DNA of 64,000 nucleotides from an uncultured Fibrobacter sp. Lineage in GTDB: Bacteria; Fibrobacterota; Fibrobacteria; Fibrobacterales; Fibrobacteraceae. The position numbers and the translations under genes are program-made. The stretch is taken from positions 186,001 through 250,000 of the forward strand of contig NZ_CAMZCS010000001.1 in assembly GCF_947305105.1 (NCBI RefSeq), written 5' to 3'. Position 1 is the first letter of the stretch, and each line of letters starts with the position of its first letter. This document shows positions 59,760-64,000 of this stretch, one piece after another. The notes under the pieces were generated by a model. It was not told where the DNA came from. It made no database searches and was given only the letters and a program-made list of their open reading frames with translations.

Positions 59760-61112
59760 CTAGCGCAGACGCAATTTCTTTTGTGCGTAGATTGACTTGC
59801 CACCGTTACAGGCGTAGGCAATCGTGCATACGATGAAGAATGCGGGGAGCGTGTCGAATCCGAAAATTTCTGCGCCAACAAGGATGGGGGCGAACAGCGT
59901 GTTCGTAGCGCCGCCGAAGACGGCTGCATAACCGAGGGCCGCTGCAAGCGGGAAGGGGACGCCTACGATTGCAGCGACGACAGCGCCGAAGGTCGCGCCG
60001 ATGGTGAACAGCGGGGTGACCTCGCCGCCTTGGAACCCGACCGAAAGCGTGACGACAGTAAACAGCAGTTTTAAAATCCAGTCGTAAGCGTAGATGCCGG
60101 CATCGTTTGCCGAAAGGGCCGCTGCGTTGCCAAAGCACAAGTCGGTGAGGTTCGTGCCGAGGCCGGAATAACGCCCTTGCCAGAACAGAAGCAGCAAGGC
60201 GCTCAGGGCAATGCCCATGATGGCGACGCGCTTGACCGGGTTCGGAAACTTGAGCGCGAAGAACTTCTTGGATAGCGGGAGGAGCCTTGCGAAACCGCCA
60301 CCGACAATCCCGAAGAGGATGCCGAGTACCACGAGTTTGAGGATAAAGTAAATATCAAGGCCGGCTTCGCCGTAGAACAGGCTTGCGATATTCCAGTCGG
60401 GCGAGAAAGCGTTCAAATCTATTGAGAATTTTTCATAGCCGAGCATCTCGGATACTTTGTATGCGGCCACGGCCGCGACTGTTGCGGGGAGCAAAGCAGC
60501 CATTTCGAGGTGGGCGGCAAGAAGGATTTCGAGCGAGAGCGCAATGGCTGCCATCGGAGTCTGGAAAAGCCCGGCAAAACCGGCGGCCATGCCTGCCACG
60601 AGTAAAACTCGGGGGGCGTTCTCCACATGGATTTTTGAACTCATGTTGTGCCCGAGGGTCGCACCAATCTGCATAGCCACGCCCTCGCGGCCTGAACTGC
60701 CGCCAAAGAGGTGCGTGACCCATGTGGTCACCATGATGAGCGGAATGAGGCGGAGCGGGATTTCTCTTTCCTTGCCGTGTGCAACATCGAAAATGATTCC
60801 CATGCCACGTTCCGAACCGTTGCCGAACTTGCGGTAGGTGAGCACGATGGCGATGCCGCCCAGAGCGAGCGCCGGAATCCAGTATAGTGGGTTTGCATCG
60901 CGGATAGCGGTGACATTTTGCAGGATAGAACCGAAAAATGCGGTGAGCGCACCGACAATGGCTCCGAGGACCAGCGCAACCGCAATTAGGATTGGCTGGG
61001 AAAGCCAATGCATCACTTTTTCCTTGAGTTTGGCCTTCGCCATGTTCATGGCCTGTTCCTTCATCTCGGGGCTCATGTTCCGGAACATCTCTTGCCAATT
61101 ATTAAAATTCAT
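59760..61112 (-). CDS. CLC-family chloride channel or proton/chloride antiporter
   Basis: The 450-residue membrane protein has about 10-12 helices. Conserved loops: GSSGREGVAMQIG, which includes the gating glutamate (GREGP in the family, here GREGV), and GGEVTPLFTIGATFGA, matching the third chloride-binding stretch. The first chloride-binding loop GSGIP appears as GGSSG. The proton glutamate of antiporters cannot be placed with certainty, so channel versus antiporter stays open. No CBS domains. An N-terminal helix (about 1-35) is cytoplasmic. Confidence 0.9.
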   Translation of the reverse strand: MNFNNWQEMFRNMSPEMKEQAMNMAKAKLKEKVMHWLSQPILIAVALVLGAIVGALTAFFGSILQNVTAIRDANPLYWIPALALGGIAIVLTYRKFGNGSERGMGIIFDVAHGKEREIPLRLIPLIMVTTWVTHLFGGSSGREGVAMQIGATLGHNMSSKIHVENAPRVLLVAGMAAGFAGLFQTPMAAIALSLEILLAAHLEMAALLPATVAAVAAYKVSEMLGYEKFSIDLNAFSPDWNIASLFYGEAGLDIYFILKLVVLGILFGIVGGGFARLLPLSKKFFALKFPNPVKRVAIMGIALSALLLLFWQGRYSGLGTNLTDLCFGNAAALSANDAGIYAYDWILKLLFTVVTLSVGFQGGEVTPLFTIGATFGAVVAAIVGVPFPLAAALGYAAVFGGATNTLFAPILVGAEIFGFDTLPAFFIVCTIAYACNGGKSIYAQKKLRLR

Positions 61113-61149
61113 CGCATACCCTTTTTTTCGCCGCCAAATTTAGAAAAAT

Positions 61150-61169
61150 ACCCTCGCTTTCGCGAGGGT
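61150..61169 (-). terminator. Terminator of the aconitase gene
   Basis: ACCCTCGC-TTTC-GCGAGGGT stem. On the minus strand it is followed by ATTTTTC, ending the transcript from 61217-63490. Confidence 0.85.
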
Positions 61170-61216
61170 CATTTTACCGTTAAGTTCTGGCAACAAGAAA
61201 CTTGCCGAAGGCTCGA

Positions 61217-63490
61217 TTACTTGTTGTTCGCGCGGATGAGGTTGAGGGCGGAACCTGCCTTGAACCATGCCCACTGCTGTTCGTTGTAGGTGTGGCTGAG
61301 GGCGATGTTATCGACCGAGCCGTCCTTGTGGTGGGCGACGAGCGTGAACTCGGAACCCGGGGCGAACTTGGTGAGGCCAACGATGTCGAACACGTCCTGT
61401 TCCTGGACCTTGTCGTAGTCGGCGGCGTTCTTGAAGGTGAGGGCGAGCATGCCCTGCTTCTTGAGGTTCGTTTCGTGGATGCGGGCGAAGCTCTTCACGA
61501 TCACGGCCTTCACGCCGAGGAAGCGCGGTTCCATGGCAGCGTGTTCGCGGCTGGAGCCTTCACCGTAGTTTTCGTCACCGATCACGATGGAGCCCGTGCC
61601 CTTGGCCTTGTAAATCTTGGCAAGTTCGGGGACTTCCTTGTATTCACCGCACTGGCAGAGGACCTTGTTCGTTTCGCCGTTGAAGGCGTTCACGGCGCCG
61701 ATGAGCATGTTGTTCGAAATGTTTTCCAAGTGACCGCGGTAGTTGAGCCACGGACCGGCCATGGAGATATGGTCGGTGGTGCACTTGCCCTTGGCCTTGA
61801 TGAGGATCGGGGCTCCGGCGATGTCCTTGCCGTCCCAGGCCGCGAACGGAGCGAGAGCCTGCAGGCGCTTGCTTTCGGGGTTGATGGAAACGGTAATCTT
61901 GGAGCCGTCTTCTGCCGGAGCTTGGTAGCCGGCATCCTTGACTTCAAAACCCTTCGGCGGGAGTTCGCACTGCTCCGGCGGGTCGAGCTTCACGGCCTTG
62001 CCTTCGTTATTCACGAGGGTGTCGGTCATCGGGTTGAAGCGGATGTCGCCGGAGAGGGCGGCGATCACGGCCATGAGCGGGCTAGCCACAAAGGCGTGCG
62101 TGTTCGGGTTGCCGTCGGCGCGCTTGGCGAAGTTGCGGTTAAAGCTGTGGACGATGGTGTTGAGTTCCTTCTTGTCGGCACCGGCGCGGTCCCAACGGCC
62201 AATGCAAGGGCCGCAGGCGTTCGTCATGATGGTGGCACCGAACTGCTTGAACAAGTCGATGAGGCCGTCGCGTTCGGCGGTGTAGCGCACCTGTTCAGAA
62301 CCCGGGTTGATGAGGAGCGGGCATTTCGGGCTGAGACCCTTGGCGAGGGCCTGCTTGATCATGTTCGCGGCCATGAAGAGGTCTTCGTAGCTGGAGTTCG
62401 TGCAGCTGCCGATGAGGGCGGCGCTTACGACCGGAGTAGATTCCGGCTTCGTTTCGGTAGCCTTGAGGGATTCTGCCATGTCGGTCACGGCGAATGCACG
62501 GTCCGGGCTGAACGGGCCGTTGAAGTGCGGCACGAGTTCGCTCAGGTTGATTTCCACGACGCGGTCAAAGAACTTTTCCGGATTTGCTTCGACTTCGGGG
62601 TCGGCCTTGAGGTCGGCGGCAATCTTGTCGGCGGCGTCAGCGACGTCGGCACGGCCTGTGGCGCGGAGGTAACGGCTCATGGAATCGTCGTAGCTGAAGG
62701 TGGAGCAGGTGGCGCCCACTTCGGCACCCATGTTCGCAATCGTTGCCTTGCCGGTAGCGGAGAGGCTGCGTGCGCCTTCGCCGAAGTATTCGATAATGGC
62801 GTTCGTGCCACCCTTAACGGTGAGGATGCCGGCGAGCTTGAGGATGATGTCCTTGGCGGTAGCAAAGCCCTGGAGTTTGCCGGTGAGCTTCACGCCGATC
62901 ATCTTCGGGTACTTGAGTTCCCACGGGAGACCGACCATGGCGTCCACGGCGTCTGCACCGCCCACGCCAATCGCGAGCATGCCGAGGCCGCCAGCGTTCA
63001 CGGTGTGGGAGTCGGTACCGATCATCATTCCGCCCGGGAAGGCGTAGTTTTCAAGCACCACCTGGTGGATGATGCCTGCACCCGGGAGCCAGCAGTCAAT
63101 GCCGTATTTGGCAGAGACGGACTGCAAGAAGTCATAGACTTCCTTGCTTTCTTCCTTGGCGCGGGGGAGGTCCTTTTCGACACCTTCGCGGGCGATAATC
63201 AGGTGGTCGCAGTGCACGGAGCTGGGCACTGCCACGCGGGCCTTACCGGCGGTAGTGAACTGGAAAAGGGCCATCTGGGCGGTAGCGTCCTGCATGGCCA
63301 CGCGGTCGGGGTGGAATTCGGCAAAATCCTTGCCGCGTTCATAGGTCCTGTTCTCGGCGCCATCGATCAGGTGGCTGTAGATAATCTTTTCGGCGAGGGT
63401 GAGCGGACGGCCCAGCTGCTTGCGGGCAGCTTCAACGCGGGCGGGAATGCGGGCATACACGCCCTGGATCATGTCGAAATTGAAAAGCAT
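61217..63490 (-). CDS. acn: Aconitate hydratase, mitochondrial type
   Basis: The 757-residue TCA-cycle enzyme interconverts citrate and isocitrate via an Fe-S cluster. The three cluster cysteines are in [12 protein letters not shown] and [12 protein letters not shown]. Active-site stretches include [36 protein letters not shown] and [19 protein letters not shown]. Length and order match mitochondrial ACO2, not AcnA (about 890) or AcnB (about 865). The gene stands alone with a terminator downstream and a heptamer-type repeat upstream at 63494-63530. Confidence 0.96.
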   Translation of the reverse strand: MLFNFDMIQGVYARIPARVEAARKQLGRPLTLAEKIIYSHLIDGAENRTYERGKDFAEFHPDRVAMQDATAQMALFQFTTAGKARVAVPSSVHCDHLIIAREGVEKDLPRAKEESKEVYDFLQSVSAKYGIDCWLPGAGIIHQVVLENYAFPGGMMIGTDSHTVNAGGLGMLAIGVGGADAVDAMVGLPWELKYPKMIGVKLTGKLQGFATAKDIILKLAGILTVKGGTNAIIEYFGEGARSLSATGKATIANMGAEVGATCSTFSYDDSMSRYLRATGRADVADAADKIAADLKADPEVEANPEKFFDRVVEINLSELVPHFNGPFSPDRAFAVTDMAESLKATETKPESTPVVSAALIGSCTNSSYEDLFMAANMIKQALAKGLSPKCPLLINPGSEQVRYTAERDGLIDLFKQFGATIMTNACGPCIGRWDRAGADKKELNTIVHSFNRNFAKRADGNPNTHAFVASPLMAVIAALSGDIRFNPMTDTLVNNEGKAVKLDPPEQCELPPKGFEVKDAGYQAPAEDGSKITVSINPESKRLQALAPFAAWDGKDIAGAPILIKAKGKCTTDHISMAGPWLNYRGHLENISNNMLIGAVNAFNGETNKVLCQCGEYKEVPELAKIYKAKGTGSIVIGDENYGEGSSREHAAMEPRFLGVKAVIVKSFARIHETNLKKQGMLALTFKNAADYDKVQEQDVFDIVGLTKFAPGSEFTLVAHHKDGSVDNIALSHTYNEQQWAWFKAGSALNLIRANNK

Positions 63491-63493
63491 AGT

Positions 63494-63530
63494 TTAGAGC
63501 CTAGGGGTTAGGGGTTAGAATCTAGGGGTT
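63494..63530. repeat. Heptamer-type repeat upstream of aconitase
   Basis: TAGAGCC, TAGGGGT, TAGGGGT, TAGAATC, TAGGGGT: 7-base units as in the 15060-15467 region. It lies between the aconitase start codon and any promoter further upstream. Confidence 0.85.
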
Positions 63531-63573
63531 TTGGCGCCGGGGGCGCGTTTTTCGGGGGCAAAGATAGAAAAAT

Positions 63574-63592
63574 GGCTCCGTTTAGTCGAGCC
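63574..63592 (-). terminator. Terminator of the partial barrel gene
   Basis: GGCTC / GAGCC stem with a short bulge, followed on the minus strand by ATTTTTC. Confidence 0.6.
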
Positions 63593-63611
63593 CTAGAGGG
63601 TTGATTTTGCG

Positions 63612-64000
63612 CTACCACGGCAAATTATACTGGAAATTGAGCCCCCAGCCGCCCATGAGAAAATTATCATCTCTGACATATGGATGTTCATTGTGATGGA
63701 ATCCGTATGCGACATAGTGGTAGTTTGCCGTTAATCCAAGGAGGAATCTTTCGTTAATATTGTAGCCTAGACGGTATTCGTAGCCCATGGTAATGGGCTC
63801 GCCATCGTCATAGGATGTGTGAAGAAGAAGCTGATTGTCGTTATCGGTTAATCCGCTTGCGCCAAGCAACCTTCCCAAGTAGGGGGCTATTTCGAACATT
63901 ACATTGTTTTTGGTTATGGAAAAGATAACCGGTTTGAGGTAGACTTCCCAAAGAGAGACGCTTTTGTCTCCATTGGAATGGGAATAGCCGAACCGGTCGA
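63612..64000 (-). CDS. Outer-membrane beta-barrel protein, N-terminus cut by window edge
   Basis: The frame remains open from the stop at 63612 to the window edge (129 codons visible), so the ATG at 63899 is internal. The visible part is a series of amphipathic strands with glycine and aromatic residues (MGYEYRLGYNINERFLLGL, then TANYHYVAYGFH, DDNFLMGGWGLNFQYNLPW), ending in a terminal aromatic residue as required for outer-membrane insertion by BAM. Family and function cannot be told from this fragment. Confidence 0.85.
   Translation of the reverse strand, partial: DRFGYSHSNGDKSVSLWEVYLKPVIFSITKNNVMFEIAPYLGRLLGASGLTDNDNQLLLHTSYDDGEPITMGYEYRLGYNINERFLLGLTANYHYVAYGFHHNEHPYVRDDNFLMGGWGLNFQYNLPW

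Noticed and set aside
61202-63511. 769-codon open frame on the plus strand opposite the aconitase gene
   Set aside because: Antisense shadow; composition is rich in Val, Glu, His and Gly as expected from the complement of biased codons, with no domain signature.

Overview
The window is a chromosomal segment from a member of the genus Fibrobacter or a close relative (phylum Fibrobacterota). The evidence is a secreted protein ending in the FISUMP domain (Fibrobacter succinogenes major paralogous domain, 22532-23647), lipoproteins with long poly-serine stalks directly after the lipidated cysteine (34429-37436), many secreted proteins without recognisable families, and dense packing of housekeeping genes. 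The window holds about 57 protein genes, two of them cut by the window ends and two too short for routine calling (35 and 38 codons), plus two tRNA genes. There is no integrase, transposase, phage structural gene or CRISPR array.

Layout. 1-6744 (minus strand): an envelope signalling operon with a TrmA-like protein, a LysM protein, a 38-residue membrane peptide, a sensor kinase with TPR-like repeats in its periplasmic part, an OmpR-type regulator and a secreted repeat protein. 6775-10565: a primase-like/RecA-like fusion protein, an FtsB-like division protein and dprA, divergent from mazG with the two start codons touching. 10562-15059: two small lipoproteins, an intergenic region with a candidate structured RNA, a mitochondrial-type EF-G and an EcsC-like protein. 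15060-16900: a mosaic of short repeats around a small unknown gene and map. 16889-22442: DEAD-box helicase, two coupled secreted proteins, pyrE, a membrane protein and purU. 22532-24896: the FISUMP protein and a TonB-C-like protein, between near-identical terminators. 24964-29600: operon flotillin, small secreted protein, LytR_C lipoprotein, rsfS, argS. 29714-33346: panD with a membrane protein, tRNA-Leu, miaB with a SPOR protein. 33563-38364: an AT-rich UDG-like gene, two poly-serine lipoproteins (DUF4832-like and tyrosine-phosphatase-like), a DUF1573-like protein and tRNA-Pro. 38400-41683: a membrane-anchored solute-binding protein with a Cache-HAMP-GGDEF diguanylate cyclase. 41797-47813: degenerate Nudix, DUF3332 lipoprotein, murA, GYF/RDD protein, rapA. 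47915-52141: a large secreted papain-like or C39-like peptidase with calcium-type repeats, then a secreted partner. 52195-57369: proB, scpB, mutS, an HD phosphohydrolase. 57383-64000: RidA, an NSS amino-acid symporter with its 35-residue subunit, a CLC protein, mitochondrial-type aconitase and the C-terminus of an outer-membrane barrel.

The most distinctive non-coding feature is a set of degenerate seven-base tandem repeats and small hairpins that fill many intergenic regions and reach into the stop codons of at least three genes. The most promising candidate systems are the periplasmic-TPR two-component operon, the tethered binding-protein/diguanylate-cyclase pair, and the structured RNA candidate at 11943-12069. 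All functional statements rest on reading motifs by eye; no database search was run.
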